This document shows positions 7,697-14,066 of a DNA stretch of 21,989 nucleotides, piece by piece (positions within the stretch are counted from its first letter, which is position 1; every line of letters begins with the position of its first letter). A program made the position numbers and the translations under genes. The DNA is from DAIOFH01 sp036745875 (lineage in GTDB: Bacteria; Planctomycetota; SZUA-567). The notes beneath the pieces are model-generated. The model made no database searches and was not told the origin of the DNA. It saw nothing but the letters and a program-made list of their open reading frames with translations. Location: assembly GCA_036745875.1 (NCBI GenBank), contig DAIOFH010000061.1:1-21989 (forward strand), read 5' to 3'.

Positions 7697-9196
7697 TTGT
7701 CTGAATATATCCTCGAACTTAAAAACATCACCAAAACATTCCCCGGCGTCAAGGCGTTGAATAATGTCCAGTTCCAGCTGAAGCCGGGAGAAATCCACGC
7801 CCTGATGGGGGAAAACGGCGCTGGCAAGTCGACCTTCATCAAAGTCATCACCGGCGTCCATCAACCCGACTCGGGGCAGATCTACCTGGACGGCAAGGAG
7901 GTCGTTTTTCCCGATCCCATCGCCGCTCAAAACGCCGGGATCGCCGCCATTTACCAACATGTCACCAGCTATCCCGACCTTTCGGTCACAGAGAATATTT
8001 TCATGGGCCACGAGAAAACCGGCGCGTTCGGCCGCCTTCTTTGGAACGAAATGCACGAGCAGGCAGCACAGCTTCTCGGCCGCATCGATGCGCAATTTTC
8101 CCCCAAAGCGCTAATGAGCTCCTTGTCTGTCGCCCAGCAGCAAATAGTTGAAATTGCCAAAGCTTTCTCGCAAAACGCCCGTATCATCATCATGGACGAA
8201 CCGACCGCAGCCCTCACTAAGCGCGAATCCGAAGACCTTTACCGCATCACGGAGCAGCTTCGCGACAGTGGCGTTTCCATTATTTTCATTTCCCATCGTT
8301 TTGAAGATATGTATAAGCTGGCCTCGCGGGTCACCGTTTTCCGTGATTCCAGTTATATCGGCGCCTGGAACGTGAATGAAATTTCTACCCACGAACTGAT
8401 CGTCGCCATGGTCGGCCGTGAGATAACGCAGCTGTTCCCGCCGAAGGAAAACACTATCGGCCAGGAAATATTCAAGGTCGAGAACCTGTCCAAAGCCGGC
8501 TATTTCAAGGATATCAATTTTACCCTGCACCAGGGTGAAATTCTTGGTTTTACCGGCCTTGTCGGCGCGGGAAGGAGCGAATTGTTCCAGTCCATCTTCG
8601 GCATCATGCCCTATGATTCCGGACGCGTCTATGTTGAAGGCAAAGAAACGAAAATCACCAGTCCCGGCGATTCCATGCGCTCCGGCGTAGCCTATCTCCC
8701 CGAAGACAGGCAGAAGCAGGGGCTCGTCCTTTCCTGGTCCATCGGCAGGAACATCAGCCTCCCCGCCCTCAAATCCTACTCATCGCGTGGCTGGATCAAG
8801 GAAAAGGATGAAATTCGCCAATCCCACTCATTGTCCGAACGCCTGACCGTCAAAGCTCCTTCGGTGCACGATCTCGCGAGTTCCCTGTCCGGCGGCAACC
8901 AGCAGAAGGTGGTCATGGCCAAACTGCTGAACACCCAAGCCAAGATCCTCATTCTCGACGAACCGACCAAAGGCGTCGATATCGGTGCCAAATCCGCGAT
9001 GTACGGGATTATCGCCGAGCTTGCCAAAAACGGTTACGGCATCATCCTGATCACTTCGGAAATGCCGGAAGTCCTCGGCATGTGCGACCGTATCCTTGTC
9101 ATGCGCGGCGGTAGGCTGACGGCGGAATTCAGCCATGATGACGCCAGCCAGGAAAAAATACTTGAGGCCGCGATGGCCAGCAAAGCGGGGGCATAG
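7697..9196 (+). CDS. rhaT: Sugar ABC importer ATP-binding protein (RhaT-like, CUT2)
   Basis: Cytosolic double-domain ATPase that powers a CUT2-type monosaccharide importer. First domain: Walker A GENGAGKST (38-46), Q-loop Gln87 in YQHVT, signature LSVAQQQIVEIAKAF (143-157), Walker B IIIMDEPT (163-170). Second domain: the usual degenerate Walker A GLVGAGRSELF, an intact LSGGNQQKVVMAKLL signature and ILILDEPTKGVDIG. Length 499 residues is typical. The frame is open to 7625, but TTG at 7697 has AAAGAGGA 6 bases upstream and starts at the conserved domain, so I take the TTG. It is followed by two permeases and a RhaS-like binding protein; the rhamnose assignment rests on that binding protein, not on the ATPase. 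Confidence 0.85.
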   Translation: MSEYILELKNITKTFPGVKALNNVQFQLKPGEIHALMGENGAGKSTFIKVITGVHQPDSGQIYLDGKEVVFPDPIAAQNAGIAAIYQHVTSYPDLSVTENIFMGHEKTGAFGRLLWNEMHEQAAQLLGRIDAQFSPKALMSSLSVAQQQIVEIAKAFSQNARIIIMDEPTAALTKRESEDLYRITEQLRDSGVSIIFISHRFEDMYKLASRVTVFRDSSYIGAWNVNEISTHELIVAMVGREITQLFPPKENTIGQEIFKVENLSKAGYFKDINFTLHQGEILGFTGLVGAGRSELFQSIFGIMPYDSGRVYVEGKETKITSPGDSMRSGVAYLPEDRQKQGLVLSWSIGRNISLPALKSYSSRGWIKEKDEIRQSHSLSERLTVKAPSVHDLASSLSGGNQQKVVMAKLLNTQAKILILDEPTKGVDIGAKSAMYGIIAELAKNGYGIILITSEMPEVLGMCDRILVMRGGRLTAEFSHDDASQEKILEAAMASKAGA

Positions 9197-9202
9197 CCAC
9201 TT

Positions 9203-10225
9203 ATGAGTTCTACTACGAATCCGCAGATAAACACGGAAAAGATTTCCTTCCTCTCCCAGGTCGGAAAATTCAGGGAAATCGGCCTCCTGGTTTTTATCGT
9301 GGTCATCATGCTGTTCACACAATGGAAAAATTCCAACTTCTTCACCTTTGAAAACTTCGACGACCTTCTCGCAAACGCTTCCATTCTCGGCATCCTCGCC
9401 CTTGGCATGATGGTCGTCATGATTACCCGGGGAATCGACCTGTCCATTGGTGCGAGCCTCGCACTCTCCGGCATGGTGTCAGCCATGGCCGTTGCGCACA
9501 ACCCGGAACTGCACCCGCTTCTCGCCATATTGCTGGGGACCGCCGTCGGCCTCGTCTGCGGCGCTCTCGTCGGGATTGCTGTGGCGGTGTTCGGCGTCCT
9601 GCCTATTATCGCCTCCCTCGGCATGATGTACGTATTCCGCAGTTTGACCTATATAGTCAACGACCGGCGCTGGATCAGCGCCTACCAGATGCCTGATTCC
9701 TTCAAGGATATGGCGACGGGGAGGTTCATGGGGATACGGTATTACATATTCATCGCCATGGCGTTTTATCTGATCTTCTACTATTTCGCCAACCATACCC
9801 GAACCGGCCGCCGCATCTATGCCGTAGGTTCGAATCCGGAATCCGCCATCGTCAGCGGCATCAAGGCAAAACGGATCATCTGGCTCGTTTACGCCATCAA
9901 CGGCGGGTTGTGTGGGTTGTGCGGCGTCCTCTGGGTCGCCAAATTCGCATCTGCCCAAGGCGATACCGCAACAGGTTATGAAATGAATGTCATTGCCGCC
10001 TGCGTCCTTGGCGGCGTCAGCGTCATGGGAGGCTCGGGGAAAGTGTCGGGGGTTCTTCTTGGCACCTTGCTTCTCGGCACACTGAACAATGCCTTGCCTA
10101 TGATCAATATGTCCGTGTTTTGGCAAAATGCGATTCAAGGCGCGATTATCCTTACGGCTGTGATCGTAAACACCCTGGTTAAGCGTAATGTCGATCACAC
10201 CAATTTACTGCGGAGACCCATCTAA
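9203..10225 (+). CDS. rhaP: Sugar ABC importer permease 1 (RhaP-like)
   Basis: Inner-membrane permease of the branched-chain amino-acid/ribose (BPD_transp_2) fold. Seen: about nine hydrophobic helices, the CUT2 signature ITRGIDLSIGASLALSG in the first third, a conserved TGRRIYAVGSNPESAIVSGIK loop that contacts the ATPase, and the late GYEMNVIAACVLGGVSVMGGSGKVSG motif. Length 340 residues is normal. It begins 6 bp after the ATPase stop and its TAA overlaps the ATG of the next permease, so the two permeases are coupled and likely form a heterodimer. It could be assigned to another CUT2 sugar if the RhaS call were wrong. Confidence 0.85.
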   Translation: MSSTTNPQINTEKISFLSQVGKFREIGLLVFIVVIMLFTQWKNSNFFTFENFDDLLANASILGILALGMMVVMITRGIDLSIGASLALSGMVSAMAVAHNPELHPLLAILLGTAVGLVCGALVGIAVAVFGVLPIIASLGMMYVFRSLTYIVNDRRWISAYQMPDSFKDMATGRFMGIRYYIFIAMAFYLIFYYFANHTRTGRRIYAVGSNPESAIVSGIKAKRIIWLVYAINGGLCGLCGVLWVAKFASAQGDTATGYEMNVIAACVLGGVSVMGGSGKVSGVLLGTLLLGTLNNALPMINMSVFWQNAIQGAIILTAVIVNTLVKRNVDHTNLLRRPI

Positions 10226-11229
10226 TGCCCGAGGCCAGACGCATCGCGGTCGACAGGCCGTTTTCCTGGAAAGGTTTCTTCCTTCAGTGGGAATGGCTCC
10301 TGTTTGTCGTTTTTATCCTTATTCAGGTCGTCAACTCGCAGCTGACCCCCTATTATCTCGACTTCGCCAATCTTATCGACGCGACCATGACCTTCCTGGA
10401 CAAGGCGTTCATCGTCCTTCCCATGGCGTTAGTCATCGTGATGGGCGAGATCGACATTTCTGTCGGTTCCACCGTCGCCTTGTCGGCCGTCCTTATGGGC
10501 ATGGTGAATGCGGCGGGGGTACCCATGCCCCTTGCGATGGCGCTGTGCCTTGTGGTCGGCTGCATCTGTGGCTGTATCAACGGCGTGATCCTCACGCGCT
10601 TCTCGGAGCTTGCGCCGATGATCGTCACCTTGTCCACTATGATCATTTATCGCGGCATCGCCCTTATCCTCTTGGAAGATCAGGCGGTGGGGCGCTTCCC
10701 CATGTGGTTCGAATTCTTCGGCTGGGAATACGTCGGACCGGTTCCTTTTATGCTGCTCACATTTGTGATCATGGCTGTCATTTTTGGGTTGGTGTTGCAC
10801 AAGACCACTTTCGGCCGCCAGGTCTACGCCATTGGTTCAAACCGCACCGCCAGCCTGTTCTCCGGCGTTCCGGTGGACAGGATCAGGATCACCTGCTACA
10901 CATTGGTCGGCCTGATGTCCGGTGTGACGGCGATTTTCCTCACTTCACGCATGGGCAGCACCAGACCAAACGTCGCCCAGGGATATGAACTTGACGTCAT
11001 CGCCATGGTCGTCCTCGGCGGTATTTCCACAGCCGGCGGCAAGGGCAGGATGATAGGCGCGGTGATGGCGGTCTTTATCGTCGGTTATCTGCGTTATGGC
11101 CTTGGCCTGAAAAATGTCTCCTCCCAGGTCCTGATGATCATCGTCGGCCTGCTTCTTATCTTCGCCGTGATGTTGCCGAACATCAAACAAATGCTGGTTC
11201 CATACTTCGCCGCGAAGAAACAACGATAA
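10225..11229 (+). CDS. rhaQ: Sugar ABC importer permease 2 (RhaQ-like)
   Basis: Second membrane subunit of the same importer. Seen: a hydrophobic N-terminal helix after a basic leader, VIVMGEIDISVGSTVALSA, the ATPase-contact loop KTTFGRQVYAIGSNRTASLFSGVP, and GYELDVIAMVVLGGISTAGGKGRMIGA. In the signature the more common GGIDLSVGS reads GEIDISVGS. Length 334 residues is normal. The ATG overlaps the previous stop (TAATG) with GGAG upstream. The binding-protein gene follows after 66 bp. Confidence 0.85.
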   Translation: MPEARRIAVDRPFSWKGFFLQWEWLLFVVFILIQVVNSQLTPYYLDFANLIDATMTFLDKAFIVLPMALVIVMGEIDISVGSTVALSAVLMGMVNAAGVPMPLAMALCLVVGCICGCINGVILTRFSELAPMIVTLSTMIIYRGIALILLEDQAVGRFPMWFEFFGWEYVGPVPFMLLTFVIMAVIFGLVLHKTTFGRQVYAIGSNRTASLFSGVPVDRIRITCYTLVGLMSGVTAIFLTSRMGSTRPNVAQGYELDVIAMVVLGGISTAGGKGRMIGAVMAVFIVGYLRYGLGLKNVSSQVLMIIVGLLLIFAVMLPNIKQMLVPYFAAKKQR

Positions 11230-11295
11230 AATGCGATTGGCGCATTTATCCACATTTTGACAGAGTTTTTTGCTTTTTTCTTAGGAGGAATTACT

Positions 11296-12300
11296 ATGTT
11301 CAAGCGCATTACCCTGTTGGTTGCCCTTGTATTGGTGGGCTGCCTGGTGTCCGCCTCCGCCGGCGAAAAGAAGAAATACGCCTTTATCTTCAAGTCCACC
11401 GGCAATCCGTTTGGCGAAAAGGTGATGGAAGGCTTCAAGACCGCGATTGAAGAGCAGGGCGGCGAATGCATTCTACGCGCTCCCGATCTGCCGACCGCCG
11501 AAGCCCAGATCATGATTATTGAAGAATTGATCGCCCAACGCGTCGATGCCATCGGCCTCGCCGCCAACGATCCGGAAGCCCTTGGCCCGGTTCTCAGGAA
11601 GGCCATGCGCAACGGCATCAAGATTCTCACCGCCGACTCCGGCGTAAATCCGAATTTCCGCGCTGTCCATATCAACCAGGCTGATCCCGAACTGATCGGC
11701 AGGGTCGAAATCCAGGCCGCCTATGACATGGCCGGCGGCAAGGGCGACATCGCCATCCTCTCGGCGACCTCGCAGGCCACCAACCAGAACATCTGGATCG
11801 AATGGATGAAGAAGGAACTCGAAGACGCGAAGTACAAGGATATGAAGCTGGTCAAGATCGCCTATGGTGACGACCTCCGCGACAAGTCGACGTCGGAAAC
11901 GGAAGCACTCCTCAAGACCTTCCCCGACCTCAAGGTCATCATCGGCCCGACCACCGTCGGCCTCGCCGCAGCCGGCAAGGTTCTGACGGACAAGAACCTC
12001 CAGGGCAAAGTCTTCCTGACCGGCCTCGGCCTGCCTAGTGAAATGGCCGAATACATCCAGAATGGCGTCTGCCCCTGGATGTACCTGTGGAATCCGATCG
12101 ACCTCGGCTACCTCGCAGGCTACGCCGCTGTCGGGCTTGCCGAAAACAAGATTGACGGCGCCCAAGGCGGCAAAATCGAGGCCGGCAAGCTTGGTGAAAA
12201 AGTCGTCATCGCGGCCGGCGACGGCGGCACCGAAATCATGCTCGGCGCGCCCTTCAAATTCGACAAAGACAACATCAACGAATGGAAGAGCGTGTACTAA
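11296..12300 (+). CDS. rhaS: Rhamnose-type sugar-binding protein (RhaS family)
   Basis: Secreted solute-binding protein delivering sugar to the permeases. After a signal peptide it reads FIFKSTGNPFGEKVMEGF, then IIEELIAQRVDAIGLAANDPEAL, ILTADSGV, AILSATSQATNQNIWIEWMK, YGDDLRDKSTSE, PTTVGLAAAGKVLTD, TGLGLPSEM and WNPIDLGYLAGYA. This succession is characteristic of rhamnose-binding RhaS and the related LsrB branch. Start: ATG with AGGAGG 7 bases upstream; the 13-codon upstream extension lacks a site. The signal ends SASA-GEKKK; a lipobox-like LVGC lies at 13-16, but the second binding protein in this window has Gln at the matching place and the same A-x-A-GEKK cleavage context, so I favour signal peptidase I. 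Mature length about 310 residues. No rhamnose catabolic gene lies nearby. Confidence 0.82.
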   Translation: MFKRITLLVALVLVGCLVSASAGEKKKYAFIFKSTGNPFGEKVMEGFKTAIEEQGGECILRAPDLPTAEAQIMIIEELIAQRVDAIGLAANDPEALGPVLRKAMRNGIKILTADSGVNPNFRAVHINQADPELIGRVEIQAAYDMAGGKGDIAILSATSQATNQNIWIEWMKKELEDAKYKDMKLVKIAYGDDLRDKSTSETEALLKTFPDLKVIIGPTTVGLAAAGKVLTDKNLQGKVFLTGLGLPSEMAEYIQNGVCPWMYLWNPIDLGYLAGYAAVGLAENKIDGAQGGKIEAGKLGEKVVIAAGDGGTEIMLGAPFKFDKDNINEWKSVY

Positions 12301-12307
12301 ACCTGTT

Positions 12308-12362
12308 TTGCGATATGGAAGTTATGATAACAAGAATCCCCGGTGCACTGTGCCGGGGATTC
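12308..12362 (+). repeat. Hairpin repeat, copy 1
   Basis: About 55 bp starting TTGCGATATGG and ending in a hairpin whose arms are GAATCCCCGG and CCGGGGATTC. Copy 2 at 13321-13369 has the same order TTGCG-TATGG, AACAA, AATCCCCG, GCAC, CGGGGATT, in the same orientation and with a 6-bp gap in the left flank. The base changes inside the stem mostly keep pairing (two G-T pairs become G-C or C-G). Confidence 0.7.
12334..12362 (+). terminator. Hairpin terminator between rhaS and hicB
   Basis: A 10-bp perfect stem, GAATCCCCGG/CCGGGGATTC, that extends through G-T pairs to a 3-nt loop, starting 34 bp after the rhaS stop. The following T content is modest on + (CTCGTATATT) and better on - (TTGTTATCAT), so it may stop transcripts from both convergent genes. 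Confidence 0.65.
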
Positions 12363-12377
12363 CTCGTATATTAAGGG

Positions 12378-12521
12378 CTTGACTCCGGTATCCGGACGAA
12401 AAAAGCCACTGTAGAGCTGGCCCTGCGGGAATTTGTCGCCCGGCGCACGAGAAAGAACCTGGCCGATCTGCGCGGCAAGATTTATTTTGCCGGCGACTAT
12501 AGTTATGCTGCAAGGCGTTGA
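12378..12521 (+). pseudogene. VapB-type antitoxin remnant (C-terminal part)
   Basis: A 47-codon open stretch ending in TGA. It encodes LDSGIRTKKATVELALREF, then VARRTRKNLADLRGKIYFAG and DYSYAARR. This is the C-terminal two thirds of a VapB-family antitoxin, whose typical ending is TKKEAV-x-LALREF...LRGKI...DYDYKA-x-R. The N-terminal DNA-binding strand that should precede it is absent: the frame is closed by TAA at 12372-12374 and contains no ATG, GTG or TTG start. No PIN-domain VapC toxin follows. It lies just after the rhaS terminator hairpin and converges on hicB. I read it as the scar of a lost vapBC module. Confidence 0.65.
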
Positions 12522-12544
12522 GAGGTCAGGAACTTTGTTGTTTA

Positions 12545-12961
12545 CTATTTCACTTTTGTTGTGATCCGCATGTTTATTGGCCGAATCTTTTTGACTGACC
12601 TTCGGCGTCTTGGAGCAACGTCTTTATCAATGTATGATTTTTGTAACGCGGCGACAATCACATCGTTAATGCTTTGTCCTGTCGATTCCGCCTCAAAAGC
12701 AATTGCTTTGTGAAATTCCGGTGGTAGACGCAGATTTAACTTTCCCGAATAAGGGCGTTCAGGCTCCTTACCCATTTCTTCGCAATCGGAAAGGTAACTG
12801 TCTAGGGCGATGGCAAACTGTTGTCTCATTTCACCGACGCTGAGGCCATGAAAGCTTACAATATCGTTAATACCGAGAATACGCCCAACAAAAAAGCCGT
12901 CTTCTTCGCTATAACGAATGGAAGCGCTATAGCCACTGTAATGCATGATACTATTATCCAC
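12545..12961 (-). CDS. hicB: HicB-family antitoxin
   Basis: Antitoxin that binds and neutralises HicA and represses the operon. Seen: an N-terminal HicB/RNase H-like fold (YSGYSASIRYSEEDGFFVGRI...FHGLSVGEMRQQFAIALDSYL, about 8-55) and a C-terminal ribbon-helix-helix DNA-binding domain (GKLNLRLPPEFHKAIAFEAESTGQSINDVIVAALQKSY, about 74-110), followed by a basic tail. Length 138 residues. The start is GTG at 12961 with AAAAGGA, which overlaps the hicA stop, 6 bases upstream; an ATG five codons later lacks a site. It lies 11 bp after hicA in the usual toxin-first order. Confidence 0.92.
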   Translation of the reverse strand: MDNSIMHYSGYSASIRYSEEDGFFVGRILGINDIVSFHGLSVGEMRQQFAIALDSYLSDCEEMGKEPERPYSGKLNLRLPPEFHKAIAFEAESTGQSINDVIVAALQKSYIDKDVAPRRRRSVKKIRPINMRITTKVK

Positions 12962-12972
12962 AGTTTATCCTT

Positions 12973-13227
12973 TTATGGCTTGATTCCCAATTGTTCCAAG
13001 ACCTCGCGTAGTTCCCGAATCTGATAGGCGAAGGCCGTATTTCCCGGATGAGGTCTGTGTGTGTTGAAAACACGACCATCTTTTCGAAAAGATACCCGCG
13101 ATCCCTCCTTCTCCTTAACCATAAACCCAAGAAATCGCATGAGCGATTCAACATTCCTGAAGGGAAGGGTATTGGGCGCCGGTTTCGAAAAAATTGCTTC
13201 GAGAGTCTTTTTATGTTTTTTGTTCAT
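12973..13227 (-). CDS. hicA: HicA-family mRNA interferase toxin
   Basis: Small double-stranded-RNA-binding-fold toxin that cleaves mRNA. Seen: MNKKHKKTLEAIF start, FRNVESLMRFLGF helix, EGSRVSF strand, THRPHPGN loop, and a final helix YQIRELREVLEQLGI. Length 84 residues is normal. The position of the family's GSH histidine is Arg (GSR); from memory this GSR...HRPHPGK form is a regular HicA subfamily, so I do not take it as inactivation. The ATG has no Shine-Dalgarno sequence, and a strong promoter lies so close that transcription should begin at or next to the ATG, suggesting a leaderless message. It is 5' of hicB in the same operon. Confidence 0.9.
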   Translation of the reverse strand: MNKKHKKTLEAIFSKPAPNTLPFRNVESLMRFLGFMVKEKEGSRVSFRKDGRVFNTHRPHPGNTAFAYQIRELREVLEQLGIKP

Positions 13228-13233
13228 TAGTCT

Positions 13234-13261
13234 ATAATACCATTTATTAGTACTATGTCAA
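13234..13261 (-). promoter_or_regulatory. Strong hicAB promoter, apparently leaderless
   Basis: On the minus strand: a perfect TTGACA (13261-13256), 16-bp spacer, TATTAT (13239-13234), then 6 bp to the hicA ATG at 13227. The expected start site coincides with the ATG. The spacer contains the 8-bp palindrome TAGTACTA (13248-13255), a reasonable place for HicB to bind. Confidence 0.6.
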
Positions 13262-13320
13262 ATGAATACATCTAACTGACTACGCTCAGTAATGGAATAC
13301 GGGGCAAACAATGACATGGG

Positions 13321-13373
13321 TTGCGTATGGCTGTGAAACAATAATCCCCGACGCACAGCGCCGGGGATTGTTG
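13321..13373. terminator. Hairpin repeat, copy 2 (terminator-like)
   Basis: Second copy of the 12308-12362 repeat, in the same orientation. The stem runs from CAATAATCCCCG (13339-13350) to CGGGGATTGTTG (13362-13373) with one G-T pair, and the inner CGC/GCG closes an ACA triloop. On the minus strand it lies 27 bp beyond the stop of the gene ending at 13400 and is followed by TTATTGTTT-like sequence, a fair terminator for that gene and an insulator for the hicA promoter. Confidence 0.6.
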
Positions 13374-13399
13374 TTGGTGCAGGTGGCTAACCTGGATGA

Positions 13400-13684
13400 C
13401 TATTGTTTCTTGTTTTCGGGCGCATTGACGTCTAGGCCCTTTTCAATCAACTTATCAAGCCTGTTGCGTTCGCGTTCTCGGCCGACCACTTCGTCGAATT
13501 CCTCATACCATTCAACAACAAACTTGAACGACTTCTCCTGGTGCAAAGAGCGAAGGGGTAAAACCGGGCGTCGGTTCTTCCAGTTTTTCCTGAACAACTC
13601 CTCGCGACGTTTGAAAACAGCTTTTCGCAATTCGAGCATTTTGGCTTCTGACAACACAGTATCCCTATCCTTAACTTCGTCCAT
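13400..13684 (-). CDS. Uncharacterised small charged protein
   Basis: I do not recognise the family. The 94-residue product is rich in Lys, Arg and Glu, with no signal peptide, membrane segment or cysteine. It looks mostly helical, with a heptad-like stretch ALRKAVFKRREELFRKNWKN-type charge alternation in the first half, then VEWYEEFDEVVGRERERNRLDKLIEKG. The frame also has an ATG four codons earlier (13696), but the ATG at 13684 has GGGGGA 5-6 bases upstream, so I start there. It lies 3' of a possible 43-residue secreted peptide gene and ends before the hairpin repeat. The competing plus-strand frame over the same DNA is much less protein-like. Confidence 0.5.
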   Translation of the reverse strand: MDEVKDRDTVLSEAKMLELRKAVFKRREELFRKNWKNRRPVLPLRSLHQEKSFKFVVEWYEEFDEVVGRERERNRLDKLIEKGLDVNAPENKKQ

Positions 13685-13708
13685 ACGTTCCCCCATAAAT
13701 GAAAATGT

Positions 13709-13840
13709 TTACCGAACCCCCAGTTCGGCATAGATAAGCATTTCCATCCAGGCCAAATCCCATCCTGGATATTCTGTCGCATAACTGCAATTATCATGCA
13801 GAATGAAGATAATGCAGATAAGGAATATTTTTGCTTTCAA
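13709..13840 (-). CDS. Possible small secreted peptide
   Basis: A 43-codon frame. It starts TTG (read as Met) with MKAKIFLICIIFILHDNCSYA, a charged start and hydrophobic core ending in A-x-A-like S-Y-A, then TEYPGWDLAWMEMLIYAELG and VR. The shape is that of a signal peptide plus a 22-residue mature part. There is no recognisable ribosome site before the TTG, so the start is uncertain, and it could instead be the tail of a decayed gene. A short hairpin, CCGAAC/GTTCGG on the minus strand (13712-13728), overlaps its end. The 94-residue gene starts 24 bp after the stop. Confidence 0.3.
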   Translation of the reverse strand: MKAKIFLICIIFILHDNCSYATEYPGWDLAWMEMLIYAELGVR

Positions 13841-14066
13841 CCAAGGCCGGAAAAGAATACTATGATCAAGCAGAGATCAGTTCAAATCCGTCAAGCGTGT
13901 GGCATTTTCGGTGAAAGTTGATTTTTTTGCAAGACTTTTTTTGATAAAAATTTACATATACGAAAAAATTTGCAAATTCACCTTGTATTGAATACTGAAA
14001 CGAAAATTTATGATGAAACGATGCATCGAATGAGTTGCCCGTCAGGCAAAATCAACAGAAAGCGAA

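Noticed and set aside
10188..10988. 266-codon plus-strand frame inside the second permease gene
   Set aside because: Wrong-frame shadow of rhaQ, rich in Arg, Pro and His with no domain.
11332..11343. LVGC lipobox making the RhaS-like protein a lipoprotein
   Set aside because: The paralogous binding protein has Gln at the matching place and both share an A-x-A-GEKK cleavage context, so signal peptidase I is more likely, though not proven.
13311..13733. 140-codon plus-strand frame opposite the 94-residue gene
   Set aside because: Composition (Ser/Arg/Thr rich) is unlike protein, its start covers the hairpin repeat, and the minus strand has a better start site.
13880..13889. GTTCAAATCC, resembling a tRNA T-loop or an integration site
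   Set aside because: The flanks cannot form the T stem or acceptor stem, and no other tRNA part is nearby.
14035..14049. TTGCC-cgtca-GGCAA hairpin after ycjF as a terminator
   Set aside because: Only a 5-bp stem and no T-run on the minus strand.
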